Shown one piece after another: positions 27,868 to 35,701 of a stretch of DNA of 64,000 bases. The notes beneath the pieces are model-generated. The model saw nothing but the letters and a program-made list of their open reading frames with translations. It had not been told where the DNA came from and searched no databases. The translations under genes were made by a program, and so were the position numbers. The stretch's first letter is position 1. Every line of letters starts with the position of its first letter. This stretch comes from Methylobacterium tardum. GTDB taxonomy: Bacteria > Pseudomonadota > Alphaproteobacteria > Rhizobiales > Beijerinckiaceae. The DNA lies in contig NZ_CP097484.1 of assembly GCF_023546765.1 (NCBI RefSeq), positions 6,072,001 to 6,136,000 of the forward strand, in the 5' to 3' direction.

Positions 27868-27918
27868 ACGCTCATGGGCGCACCGCGCCCGTCCGCTGAC
27901 CCCATCGAAGAACCCGCC

Positions 27919-28920
27919 ATGACCGACACGAGCCCCGTTTCCGCCCAAGCTGGATCCACGGCCGGGAAGATCCCGGTGACCGTGCTCACCGGCTATCTCG
28001 GCGCGGGCAAGACCACGCTCCTCAACCGGATCCTCACCGAGAACCACGGCAAGCGCTACGCCGTGATCGTCAACGAGTTCGGCGAGATCGGTATCGACAA
28101 CGACCTCGTCGTCGGCGCGGACGAGGAAGTGTTCGAGATGAACAACGGCTGCGTCTGCTGCACGGTGCGCGGCGACCTGATCCGGATCATGGACGGGCTG
28201 GTGAAGCGCCGGGGCAAGTTCGACGCGATCATCGCCGAGACCACCGGCCTCGCCGATCCGGCGCCCGTGGCGCAGACCTTCTTCGTCGACCAGGATGTGG
28301 GCGACGCCGCCCGGCTCGACGCCGTGGTGACGGTGGCCGACGCCAAGTGGCTGTCCGACCGGCTGAAGGACGCGCCCGAGGCGAAGAACCAGATCGCCTT
28401 CGCGGACGTGATCCTGCTCAACAAGAGCGATCTCGTGTCGCCCGCCGACCTCGACCGGGTCGAGGCCGAGATCCGCACCATCAACCCGCTGGCGAAGCTC
28501 CACCGCACGCAGAACTGCGCCGTCCCGCTCGACGCCGTGCTGGAGCGCAATGCCTTCGACCTCGACCGGATCCTCGACGTGGAGCCCGACTTCCTGGAGG
28601 AGGGACACCACCACCATCACGATTCCGACATCCGGTCGCTCTCGGCGAAGATCGAGGGCGAGGTGGATCCCGAGAAGTTCATGCCCTGGATCTCGAACCT
28701 GACCCAGGTCCAGGGGCCCGACATCCTGCGCTGCAAGGGGATCGTGGCCTTCCCGAACGAGCCGAAGCGCTTCGTCTTCCAGGGCGTGCACATGATCCTC
28801 GACGGGGACGTGCAGGGCGATTGGGGACCGAATGAGCCGCGCGTCTCCCGGGTGGTGTTCATCGGACGCAACCTCGATGAGGCGGCGATCCGCGCCGGGT
28901 TCGAGAGCTGCCGGATTTGA
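27919..28920 (+). CDS. CobW/COG0523 family metal-handling GTPase
   Basis: 333 residues from ATG at 27919 ([14 protein letters not shown]). An earlier ATG at 27862 lies inside the Zur-like site and is unlikely. Motifs: Walker [15 protein letters not shown] near residue 25, the metal-binding [13 protein letters not shown] (CxCC), [10 protein letters not shown], and the NKSD base-recognition motif ([10 protein letters not shown]). A histidine-rich loop ([10 protein letters not shown]) near residue 235 fits zinc or cobalt handling. COG0523 GTPases deliver metal to target proteins; members under Zur control work in zinc starvation. No cobalamin gene is adjacent, so a zinc chaperone role fits better than CobW proper. 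Confidence 0.93.
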   Translation: MTDTSPVSAQAGSTAGKIPVTVLTGYLGAGKTTLLNRILTENHGKRYAVIVNEFGEIGIDNDLVVGADEEVFEMNNGCVCCTVRGDLIRIMDGLVKRRGKFDAIIAETTGLADPAPVAQTFFVDQDVGDAARLDAVVTVADAKWLSDRLKDAPEAKNQIAFADVILLNKSDLVSPADLDRVEAEIRTINPLAKLHRTQNCAVPLDAVLERNAFDLDRILDVEPDFLEEGHHHHHDSDIRSLSAKIEGEVDPEKFMPWISNLTQVQGPDILRCKGIVAFPNEPKRFVFQGVHMILDGDVQGDWGPNEPRVSRVVFIGRNLDEAAIRAGFESCRI

Positions 28921-28957
28921 GGTGAGGCGCGTCGAGGCGCGCGTCCACGAAATGACA

Positions 28958-28988
28958 AGGCTCCCGCGGAAGGAATCCGCGGGAGCCT
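28958..28988. terminator. Bidirectional hairpin between the CobW-family gene and lanM
   Basis: AGGCTCCCGCGGA (28958-28970) and TCCGCGGGAGCCT (28976-28988) are exact complements around a five-base loop. It lies 37 bases after the CobW-family stop and 38 bases after the lanM stop. It can end both messages, although there is no clear T run. Confidence 0.75.
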
Positions 28989-29026
28989 CAATCCTTGAGC
29001 ACGCGACGTTGAGCGTCGCGGACGTC

Positions 29027-29440
29027 TTACTTGATGAGGGCGAGCAGCGCCTTGCCGGCCTTGGAGTTCAGCTCCTTGGCGTCGAGGGTGCCGTCGTTGT
29101 CCGGATCGGCCAGCTTGAAGCGCTCGCCAACCGCAGCGAGGTACTCCTTCTTGTCGAGGGTGCCGTCGTTGTCCGGATCGGCCTGCTTCACGCCGGCCTG
29201 GCTCAAGCGGCCCTTCAGCTCCTTGGCGTCGAGGGTGCCGTCGGCGTCCTTCTCCAGGCGATCGAAGGTCGCCGAGGCCACCGCCTCCACTTCCTTCAGG
29301 TCGACCGTGCCGTCGTTGTCGGTGTCGATCATCTTGACCGCGCTCGCACCCGTCGCCGGCTTCGCCAGCGCGGCCGGGACCGAGAGGCCGGACAGCGCGA
29401 GGGTCACCGCTGCGAAACCACTGATAAGACGAAGGGCCAT
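29027..29440 (-). CDS. lanM: Lanmodulin-like EF-hand lanthanide-binding protein
   Basis: 137 residues from ATG at 29440. A signal peptide is seen at 1-26 (ending VPAALA). Four EF-hand loops follow: 39-50 DTDNDGTVDLKE, 63-74 EKDADGTLDAKE, 88-99 DPDNDGTLDKKE, 112-123 DPDNDGTLDAKE. They are separated by only 12, 13 and 12 residues, the compact spacing that marks lanmodulin and separates it from calmodulin-type proteins. Lanmodulin is a periplasmic protein binding rare-earth ions with very high affinity. Hands 3 and 4 keep the characteristic proline at loop position 2. Hand 1 has Thr and hand 2 has Lys there, and hand 2 starts with Glu instead of Asp. Weaker or changed binding by hands 1 and 2 is inferred. 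Confidence 0.9.
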   Translation of the reverse strand: MALRLISGFAAVTLALSGLSVPAALAKPATGASAVKMIDTDNDGTVDLKEVEAVASATFDRLEKDADGTLDAKELKGRLSQAGVKQADPDNDGTLDKKEYLAAVGERFKLADPDNDGTLDAKELNSKAGKALLALIK

Positions 29441-29817
29441 TGCCAGATGCTCCCGAATTTGTCTGCCCGAGCGTCCTAGCTCGCAACTAGCTTTGCTGCA
29501 AGTGCGAAATTGCCGATTCCTCCCGGGTTGCCATGTCTCGGGACGGGCCGGCACAGACAAGGAAAGGCCGGCGTGAGCCGGCCTCTCAGAAGCGACGAGT
29601 GATCGGAAGGCGTGCGGCGGGCCGAATCAGTATCCGGTCCCGCGGCCGACAGGGCATCGATTGCGCCTGCCGCAGAATTGGCATGTCGAGGCGGTCGCCG
29701 TCCTCAAGCACAGGCGGTTCAGAACTTGCCGCGTCGGCCTGTAGGGCTCCCGGGCTCCGCTGCGCGGCCCCGGGATGTCGGAGGCGAGACGAGGCCGTCC
29801 CGCCGCCTTGAGCCTGG
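29441..29817. other. Intergenic region upstream of lanM
   Basis: No gene seen. On the minus strand TTGCAG (29496-29501), a 17-base spacer and TAGGAC (29473-29478) could be the lanM promoter, with a GGGAG ribosome-binding site before the ATG. At 29749-29779 lies a single-arm copy of repeat family C (GCTCCGCTGCGCGGCCCCGG). The end of the binding-protein gene borders the right side. Confidence 0.4.
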
Positions 29818-31437
29818 TCAGGCGAGCGTGGCCAGATCCTGGAACCAGTGCTGCGCCTGGACATAGTTCTTCACCCGCGGCGAGAGCGCGTGCGGATTGG
29901 TGTCGTGCACGACCCAGACCTGTACCGCATCATCGGCGACGATCTCGTGGATCCGCGCCAGCAACCGGTTCTGCTCGTCCGTGTCGAGGCTCGCCTTGAC
30001 CTTGTCGCAGAGGGAATCGACCTCCGGATTGCGGTAATGGCTCCAGTTGACCCCATTCGGGGCGATCTGCTTCGAATCGTAGAAGCGCAGGATCGCGTAG
30101 AACGGGTCCGAGGTGACGTAGGCGATGTTGCCGGCGCTGACCCCCTTGAGGCTCGGATCCGCCGCTCCCTGGCGCCAGGCCGTGTAGGCCACCTCCAGCT
30201 CCACGGTCTTGAATTCGACCTGGATGCCGACCTCGGCCCAGCTCTGTTGAACGTATTCGTTGATCGGCAGGGACAGCATCTGCCCGGTGCCGCCGGTCGG
30301 GATCAGGACCGTCGCCTTGACCGGGTTCTTGACCGAGAAGCCCGCCTCCTCGGCGAGCTTGCGCGCCGCGTCGACGTCCGTCTTGATCTGGAAGCGCGGC
30401 TTGCCGAACCACGGGCTCGATTGCTGCACCTGCCCGATTGCGGGCTGGGCGAGACCGCCCATCAGCTCGGCGACTCCGGCCCGGTCGATGGCGAGGTTGG
30501 CGGCCTTGCGCAGGCGCAGGTCCCGCCAGGGCGAGCCCTCCAGCATCGAGAGATGGTAGTTCCAGACATGGGGCGTATCGTTGCCGACGACGCGCATGCC
30601 GGCGGCCTTCAGGCGCGGCACGGCATCGGGCGCCGGCGATTCGATCAGGTCGACATTGCCGGACAGGAGCGCGTTCACCCGGGCGAGGTCCTCCGGAACG
30701 CAGGTCAGCGTGAGTTTCGACAGCTTCGGCACCCGCTTGGGGTTCCAGTAGCCGGCATTCGGCAGCAGCTCGAGGCGTACGCGCGGGACGAGCTGCCCCA
30801 TCCGGAACGGTCCCGTGCCCGAGGGCTCGAAGGCGAACTTCGCCCAGTCCCGGCCCACCTTCTCGTACTGGGCCGGCGAGGAGATCAGGAACCAGAGCAT
30901 CTGGTAGGGGAACAGACTGTCGGGCGTCTTGGTCGTGACCTGGACGGTCTTGGCGTCGAGCTTCCGGTAGCTCGCCACGCCGGGCAGCCGCGGGCGGACC
31001 TGGGCGGCCTGGCGCTGGTCGAAATGCGGCGCCTCCTTGTTGAGCACCTTGTCGAAGTTCCAGATCACCGCGTCGGCATCGAAAGCCGAGCCGTCGTGGA
31101 ACGCCACGCCCTCGCGCAGGTGGAAGGTCCAGACCTTGGGATCGGCCGGATCGCTCTCCCAGGACGTGGCGAGCCCGGGCACCATCTTGCCCGGCCGGTT
31201 CGCGACGTCGAGTTCCCAGGCGACCAGGGGGTCGTACAGGGTCAGGCCGGTGAACTGGTAGCCGCCCGCGCCCCGGTCGGGCTGTCCGGTGGTGAGCGGC
31301 AGGTCGGTCATCGAGATGCCGTAGGTCAGGCTGCCGGGGGCCGCGCCCTGCGCGCCGGCCCGGCCCGCCGCCCCGAGGGCAGCGAGCGCCGCGCCTCCGG
31401 CCATCAGTGAGCGGCGTGTCGGCTTGAACAGGTCCAT
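29818..31437 (-). CDS. ABC transporter substrate-binding protein, peptide/nickel family 5
   Basis: 539 residues from ATG at 31437. A twin-arginine signal is seen (KPTRRSLMAGGAALAALGAA) with likely cleavage after RAGAQ. The family 5 body is clear: LTLYDPLVAWELDV, then VWTFHLREGVAFHDGSAFDA and GTGPFRMGQLVPRVRLELL. These periplasmic proteins bind oligopeptides, nickel complexes, opines or similar solutes. No permease or ATPase gene lies next to it, so it is an orphan that must serve a pump encoded elsewhere. Its location 380 bases from lanM is suggestive but proves nothing about metal complexes. Confidence 0.9.
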   Translation of the reverse strand: MDLFKPTRRSLMAGGAALAALGAAGRAGAQGAAPGSLTYGISMTDLPLTTGQPDRGAGGYQFTGLTLYDPLVAWELDVANRPGKMVPGLATSWESDPADPKVWTFHLREGVAFHDGSAFDADAVIWNFDKVLNKEAPHFDQRQAAQVRPRLPGVASYRKLDAKTVQVTTKTPDSLFPYQMLWFLISSPAQYEKVGRDWAKFAFEPSGTGPFRMGQLVPRVRLELLPNAGYWNPKRVPKLSKLTLTCVPEDLARVNALLSGNVDLIESPAPDAVPRLKAAGMRVVGNDTPHVWNYHLSMLEGSPWRDLRLRKAANLAIDRAGVAELMGGLAQPAIGQVQQSSPWFGKPRFQIKTDVDAARKLAEEAGFSVKNPVKATVLIPTGGTGQMLSLPINEYVQQSWAEVGIQVEFKTVELEVAYTAWRQGAADPSLKGVSAGNIAYVTSDPFYAILRFYDSKQIAPNGVNWSHYRNPEVDSLCDKVKASLDTDEQNRLLARIHEIVADDAVQVWVVHDTNPHALSPRVKNYVQAQHWFQDLATLA

Positions 31438-31585
31438 CGTGTCTCTCGGCTGAAAGCGGGTGCGCCGCATGGAGCGGCGCACGCCGTTCAGGCGCGCGGC
31501 GGACACCTCAGTGCCGCGGATCCATGCTGCATACGGCATGATGCACGCATCATGCCTATTGGGGCGGCAGCCGATCCGCCGGCGT

Positions 31586-32647
31586 TCAGGCTTGCCAGAC
31601 CTGACCGGGCCGCAAAGCGACGAACCGCTCGGGCGGAAGCGCCGCCTCCGCGAGCGCCGCCGTCAGCGCCTCCGCGGGCCGCTCCACACCCTCGTCGGTC
31701 AACTGGAACGTGCCCCAGTGGTGACCGAGCCCCTGCTCGGCGCCGAGCAGCACGAAGGCCTCGACGGCCTCGGCCGGATTCACGTGCTGCGCCCGCATGA
31801 ACCAGCGCGGCTCGTAGGCGCCGATCGGCAGGGTCGCCAGCCGGGGCGGCCCGAAGCGGGCCCGGATCTCGCGGAAGAGCGCACCGTCGCCGAAGCCGGT
31901 ATCGCCGACGTGATAGTGCACGCCCCGGGGCGAGGTGATCACGAAGGCGCACCACAGCGCCATGCGCCGGTCGTTGACGCCCCGGGCCGACCAATGGTTC
32001 GCGGGCGTCAGGTGGACCTGCAGGCCGTCGCCGAGATCGACCGACTGGCCCCAGTCGCGCGTCTCGACATGCATCGTGTCATCGTAGCCGCGCAGGATAG
32101 CGTCGTTGCCCAGCGGCGCCACGATCAGCGGCTGGTGCGCCTGCCAGATCCGGGCAAGGTTCGGCCCGTCGAGATGATCGTAGTGGTTGTGGGTGATCAG
32201 CACCGCGTCGATGGGCGGCAGGTCGGCCAGCGCGATTCCCGGCGGGTTGACCCGCTTCGGCCCGGCGAAGCGGACCGGGCTCGCGCGCTTGGCGAAGACC
32301 GGATCGATCAGGATGTTGCGGCCGGCGACCTGCACGAGGTAGCTCGCATGGCCGATCAGCACGACCCGCAGCCCGGAGACGCGCTCGGGCGGCCGGTCCG
32401 CCGGAAACGGGCTCGGGAACGATTTGGGCCAGGGCTCGCGCTGACGCTTGGCCTGCCAGCGGAGCACGTCCGGCAGCGACTTGTCGGTCGCCTGATCGGG
32501 CGAGAAAAACCGCAGCCCATCGAAATGGTCCGAGGTCGGCCCGCCATAATACGGGTTCTTGCCGCGCCGGTGCGCGGCATAGCCGACACCGCCGAGCGTC
32601 ATCACCGTGGCCGCGCTGGCGACCGTGAGCAGGCTGCGCCGTTTCAT
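31586..32647 (-). CDS. MBL-fold metallo-hydrolase (UlaG/NAPE-PLD-like)
   Basis: 353 residues. The N terminus MKRRSLLTVASAATVMTLGG is a signal peptide or membrane anchor. The zinc motif ITHNHYDHLDG (H-x-H-x-D-H) lies near residue 150. Other ligands sit in TPANHWSARG, YHVGDTGFGD and LGHHWGTFQL. GHASYLVQVAGRNILIDPVF is the usual strand before the active site. This architecture is found in the NAPE-phospholipase D/RomA-like group. It is likely exported and membrane-bound; substrate unknown. Confidence 0.9.
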   Translation of the reverse strand: MKRRSLLTVASAATVMTLGGVGYAAHRRGKNPYYGGPTSDHFDGLRFFSPDQATDKSLPDVLRWQAKRQREPWPKSFPSPFPADRPPERVSGLRVVLIGHASYLVQVAGRNILIDPVFAKRASPVRFAGPKRVNPPGIALADLPPIDAVLITHNHYDHLDGPNLARIWQAHQPLIVAPLGNDAILRGYDDTMHVETRDWGQSVDLGDGLQVHLTPANHWSARGVNDRRMALWCAFVITSPRGVHYHVGDTGFGDGALFREIRARFGPPRLATLPIGAYEPRWFMRAQHVNPAEAVEAFVLLGAEQGLGHHWGTFQLTDEGVERPAEALTAALAEAALPPERFVALRPGQVWQA

Positions 32648-32733
32648 GGACCGGAGATGGCCGATCGCGGGCTCCGGTCAAGTTCTCAGGCGTTGCGGCA
32701 GCGAGACCCAGGGCGGGGCCGTCGCCGGATCGC

Positions 32734-32970
32734 TCAGTCGACCATCTCGGCGGCGAGGGACAGCCGCGCCCGGTAGACCACCTTGCCGACGCCGTCGCGC
32801 ACGCAGGCCACGTAATCCTGACGCTCGACATCCGGCAGCATGTCGCGGGCGATCGCCGACATGATCCGGGTGACCTTGGCGCGCGCGGCCGGCAGGTCCG
32901 GCAGTTCGAAGCCGACCTCGTCGTGGATCGGCTGCAGGCCGTCATGAAGGTCGATGAAGAAGCGGGGCAT
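32734..32970 (-). CDS. Small DUF6894-type protein
   Basis: 78 residues: MPRFFIDLHDGLQPIHDEVG, then FELPDLPAARAKVTRIMSAI, and a C-terminal strand VVYRARLSLAAEMVD. The opening PRF(F/Y)ID and the D-x-x-G-x-E/xL-x-D-x-x-A-A-R spacing match the short single-domain DUF6894 proteins, abundant in Methylobacterium and Bradyrhizobium. No known function. Monocistronic and flanked by AT-richer sequence at 32990-33050 that probably holds its promoter. Confidence 0.82.
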   Translation of the reverse strand: MPRFFIDLHDGLQPIHDEVGFELPDLPAARAKVTRIMSAIARDMLPDVERQDYVACVRDGVGKVVYRARLSLAAEMVD

Positions 32971-33077
32971 CGGCGCGAAGCGTCCCAGAAGAGGTACTGC
33001 GCCGTAATGATTGCTCTTGGTATGGTTAATAGGGTCTTAAATCACGGGAGAGGCGCGGTTCGACGTTTGCCCCGCTC

Positions 33078-34211
33078 TCAGGATCGCCAGCGCAGCTCCC
33101 GACGCTCCAGCGGGTTCGTGAACGGTCGATCATCGCGAGCGGATTCGAGCGCCTCGCGCTTCAGGCGGAAATACCATTGCGACGGCAGGTCGCCCTGGCC
33201 GAACAGCACCATGGTCGGCTTGCGGTCGAGCCCGTCCTGCGCGTGCTGGAGCACCTGCTGGTCCTGGGTGAGGAACTGGCGCATCAGCGGGCGTGCGACG
33301 GGCTTCAGCAGGTTCAGCGCCGGCATGCTCCAGTACAGGGCGTTGGTGAGCAGCGTCCGGTCCGGCGTGAGCGGGGTCGCGAAGGTGTAGTTCGCGACCC
33401 GCTTGGCGCCCGCGCGGATCCGCTCGAGGCGGACGCCCGGCAGGCGGAACTCGATCTCGACCTCGGGCACCCCGCCGAGCAGGCGATAGACCGGCGAGCT
33501 CGTCGTGGTGGCGTGGCTCGTCATGACGAAGCCGTGGGGGACCGGCTGGAAGGTCTTCACCTTCTCGCGGAGCTGCTTGGAGGGCCGGAACCACCAGGAA
33601 TCGTGGACGAAGGCGACATGGCCCGGATCCACGAGGCTCAACGTCGTGAGATCGAAGGAGGCCTCGACCACGAGCTCGACCACGAGGGATCCCGCCGGCG
33701 CGAAATCCAGCTCCGGAACGGCCGGCACGTCGCCGGCGGCAGGCCCGATATGCGGGTTCACCCAGAGGAAGCCGGCGCTCTCGCGGATCGGGAAGCGCTG
33801 CACCTGGATGCGGGAGAAGTCGGCGGCGTCGTGCTCCGACAGGGTCGGGACGTCGCGGCAGCGCCCGTCCGTTCCGAAGCGCCAGCCGTGGAAGGGACAC
33901 ATCAGCGTGTCGCCGTCGAAGCGGCCCTTCGACAGGGCCATGCCGCGGTGGGGGCATCGGTCGCGCAGCGCGAACGGATTGCCGTCCGGGGCGCGGCCGA
34001 TCACGATCTGCTCACCGTTCAGCGCCACGGCCCGGAGGCCGGTCTTGTCGCCCGCCTGGCCCAGGCTCCGGGACTGGCCGACGCAATACCACGCGTTGCC
34101 GAGCGGCTGGCGCATCGCGTCGGGATCGAGCGCGGCCTCGTCGGCGGGACGTGGCGGATTCGTGAAAGGCGCGTTCAAGGCGGTTCGGGCTGACTGCGGG
34201 GCGCCCGTCAT
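33078..34211 (-). CDS. Rieske [2Fe-2S] ring-hydroxylating oxygenase, large subunit
   Basis: 377 residues from ATG at 34211 (MTGAPQSARTALNAPFT); ATG at 34115 (MRQPLGNAWYCVG) would also keep the whole catalytic region. The Rieske motif is DRCPHRGMALSKG (C-x-H) and LMCPFHGWRFG (C-x2-H). Mononuclear iron ligands are probably in LVDPGHVAFVHDSWWF. The layout fits vanillate demethylase-like or pheophorbide-oxygenase-like monooxygenases. No reductase gene is adjacent, so electrons must come from elsewhere. Substrate unknown. Confidence 0.9.
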   Translation of the reverse strand: MTGAPQSARTALNAPFTNPPRPADEAALDPDAMRQPLGNAWYCVGQSRSLGQAGDKTGLRAVALNGEQIVIGRAPDGNPFALRDRCPHRGMALSKGRFDGDTLMCPFHGWRFGTDGRCRDVPTLSEHDAADFSRIQVQRFPIRESAGFLWVNPHIGPAAGDVPAVPELDFAPAGSLVVELVVEASFDLTTLSLVDPGHVAFVHDSWWFRPSKQLREKVKTFQPVPHGFVMTSHATTTSSPVYRLLGGVPEVEIEFRLPGVRLERIRAGAKRVANYTFATPLTPDRTLLTNALYWSMPALNLLKPVARPLMRQFLTQDQQVLQHAQDGLDRKPTMVLFGQGDLPSQWYFRLKREALESARDDRPFTNPLERRELRWRS

Positions 34212-34325
34212 ACGCCCGGCCGCCCGGGCGGCAAAGCGTCGGCGCGGGGGAGGACAAACGGGCGCAGGCACGGGGCTTCACAAGCCGGGCGCGGCCACCT
34301 ACCTTCGCTTCATCCGCAACCAACG

Positions 34326-34340
34326 AAAGGAGGTGATCCA
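34326..34340 (+). promoter_or_regulatory. Extended Shine-Dalgarno sequence, perfect 16S match
   Basis: GAAAGGAGGTGATCCAG spans 34325-34341 and is complementary over 17 bases to the usual 3' end of 16S rRNA. Most genes match 4-6 bases. GGAGG ends 7 bases before the GTG of the small ORF, the ideal distance. Confidence 0.75.
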
Positions 34341-34412
34341 GTGTCTCATTGTCATCAGCCGTGTGTCTCGGCTCATCGGACCTGGACCGTCGCCTCCGGC
34401 GTGTCGTTCTAA
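34341..34412 (+). CDS. Predicted 23-residue peptide with very strong ribosome-binding site
   Basis: GTG start and TAA stop; the product reads (M)SHCHQPCVSAHRTWTVASGV then SF. It has two cysteines and three histidines in the first 12 residues (H-C-H-x-x-C), a possible metal or redox site. The ribosome-binding site is perfect, and a rho-independent terminator follows 58 bases after the stop, so this is a self-contained short transcript divergent from the Rieske gene. I do not recognise the peptide. It may act as a peptide, as a leader, or the transcript may act as a small RNA. Too short for routine gene finders. Confidence 0.5.
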   Translation: MSHCHQPCVSAHRTWTVASGVSF

Positions 34413-34470
34413 GACGCGTCAGAGCCCCGATCTCGGGACAGTTCCGCCGGACATCACGGTTCGGCAATGG

Positions 34471-34505
34471 AAGGGCCACCCTCTCGGGTGGCCCTTCGGC
34501 TTTTC
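34471..34505 (+). terminator. Rho-independent terminator of the small transcript
   Basis: AAGGGCCACCC (34471-34481) and GGGTGGCCCTT (34486-34496) pair perfectly around TCTC, then CGGCTTTT. It also lies just beyond the coiled-coil gene's stop (34526, other strand) and could serve both. Confidence 0.85.
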
Positions 34506-34525
34506 AGGGTTCCGTCAGGGCGCCT

Positions 34526-35152
34526 TCAGCGCTTCTGGCTCTGGAACAGCGGTTGGGCCAGCGCCTCCGTACGGGCCCGCCACAAATCGCGCTCCTCGCG
34601 CAGGGCATCGCGCTCGCCCGCCAGGGTGAGGCGCTCTAGCCGAAGCGTGTCGCGCTCGGTGATCGCCCGGTCGCGCTCGGCCCGCATCTCTTCCCGCTCG
34701 ATGCGGAACCGCTCGCGCTCCCGGCGGAACTCGTCGCGCTCCGCACGGATCTCCTCCTGCTCGGCCCGCAGATCCTCCATCGAGCCGATCTCTTCGCGGA
34801 TATGCTCGCGCAGCGTGCGGATCTCCTCGGCCAGGATCGCCTGGAGTTCATCCTGGCGCTCGGCTTCCACGCGAAGCTTGGCCTTGAGCATCAGATTCTC
34901 TGCCATCAGCTCGGACACGTCGGCATCCTCGGCGACGGCACGGGGCGCCTCGGCCGGTTGCACGAGCCGCGGCGACCACGTCTCGGCCGGGCGGCCGGCC
35001 TTCGGCTCGGAATGCGTCTCCTCGGTTCGCGCGTCGCCGCGCAGCTCGGCCGGAGACTGGGACTTCATGGCGGCGAGCCAGTCGCGGAGCGGACCGGGCG
35101 CGGAGCGCCCGCCGGCCTCGAGCGGCGGTGTGGAGCGGGCGGGTTCCGACAT
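34526..35152 (-). CDS. Hypothetical protein with long charged coiled coil
   Basis: 208 residues from ATG at 35152 (MSEPARSTPPLEAGG); an ATG at 35197 (MLRLSLPGIRSGRLP) would add 15. The first 90 residues are disordered-looking. From about residue 95 the chain is an unbroken E/R/A-rich heptad coiled coil (for example LRAEQEEIRAERDEFRRERE). No transmembrane segment or known domain is visible. Such proteins act as structural or polar organisers, but nothing here points to a specific role. It is divergent from the ffh operon. Confidence 0.75.
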   Translation of the reverse strand: MSEPARSTPPLEAGGRSAPGPLRDWLAAMKSQSPAELRGDARTEETHSEPKAGRPAETWSPRLVQPAEAPRAVAEDADVSELMAENLMLKAKLRVEAERQDELQAILAEEIRTLREHIREEIGSMEDLRAEQEEIRAERDEFRRERERFRIEREEMRAERDRAITERDTLRLERLTLAGERDALREERDLWRARTEALAQPLFQSQKR

Positions 35153-35464
35153 CGGCAGGCGTCCTGAGCGAATACCTGGCAATGACAATCGCAACATGCT
35201 TAACGATCGGTAAAAGTTAATTGCGATGGGCCGCCCCGTTTCGGGCCTTGCAGGCTTGGCCTCGAGTCCCCGCGGAACGAAAAATTGACTTTCTGCCCCA
35301 TCGCGGCTACCCCCCGCCCTCCCGATCCGTAGTAGATCGACCGATGCCAAGCCGACCGGTCCCGTGAGACCGGAGGTCAACGCCCGACAGCGCGTCTGCG
35401 CCCTCGGGCGCGATGGGTGTTGGCCCGATCCGCCGCGACGGGATTCGCCGGCCGAGGCACACGC
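35153..35464. other. Intergenic region upstream of the YHS-like gene and ffh
   Basis: About 310 bases with no gene. An AT-richer patch at 35185-35225 (upstream of the coiled-coil gene) and TTGACT at 35285-35290 hint at divergent promoters, but I cannot place a good -10 for either. I looked for an SRP RNA near ffh and did not find its conserved core. Confidence 0.4.
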
Positions 35465-35683
35465 ATGACGCGAGATCAAGAAGCGTTGAAGATCGAGGAC
35501 GCGATCAACGAGACCTGCCCGTGGTCGGGCAAGCCGATCTCGGCCGACTCGCTGACGCTCTACAACGGCGCCGTAGTGGGCTTCTGCAACCCGGAGTGCC
35601 GGGACAAGTTTGCCAAGGCCGTGCGCAGCTTCGAGGCCGCCCTCCAGGCGCGCCGCGTCGAGCGCGCCGGGCTCGAGCAGTAA
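35465..35683 (+). CDS. Small YHS/TRASH-like metal-binding protein
   Basis: 72 residues from ATG at 35465 (MTRDQEALKIEDAINET). CPWSGKPISADSLTLYNGAV and GFCNPECRDKFAKAVRSFE place cysteines as C-P-x-x-G ... F-C-x-x-x-C-R-D-K-F, the pattern of YHS/TRASH zinc-ribbon-like domains that bind transition metals. It ends 18 bases before ffh and is probably co-transcribed. Similar proteins are sometimes labelled glutathione S-transferase, which the sequence does not support. Confidence 0.75.
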   Translation: MTRDQEALKIEDAINETCPWSGKPISADSLTLYNGAVVGFCNPECRDKFAKAVRSFEAALQARRVERAGLEQ

Positions 35684-35701
35684 CGGCGGGGCGTCAGGAT
35701 C

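Noticed and set aside
27862..27918. Longer N terminus of the CobW-family protein from ATG 27862
   Set aside because: That ATG lies within the Zur-like operator and the extra residues lack homology; the ATG at 27919 fits the family.
34325..34341. Remnant of a 16S rRNA gene 3' end on the minus strand
   Set aside because: The match stops after 17 bases on both sides and is placed correctly for a ribosome-binding site of an ORF with its own terminator; kept only as an alternative.
35153..35464. SRP RNA gene upstream of ffh
   Set aside because: The conserved core sequence of bacterial SRP RNA was not found in either orientation.
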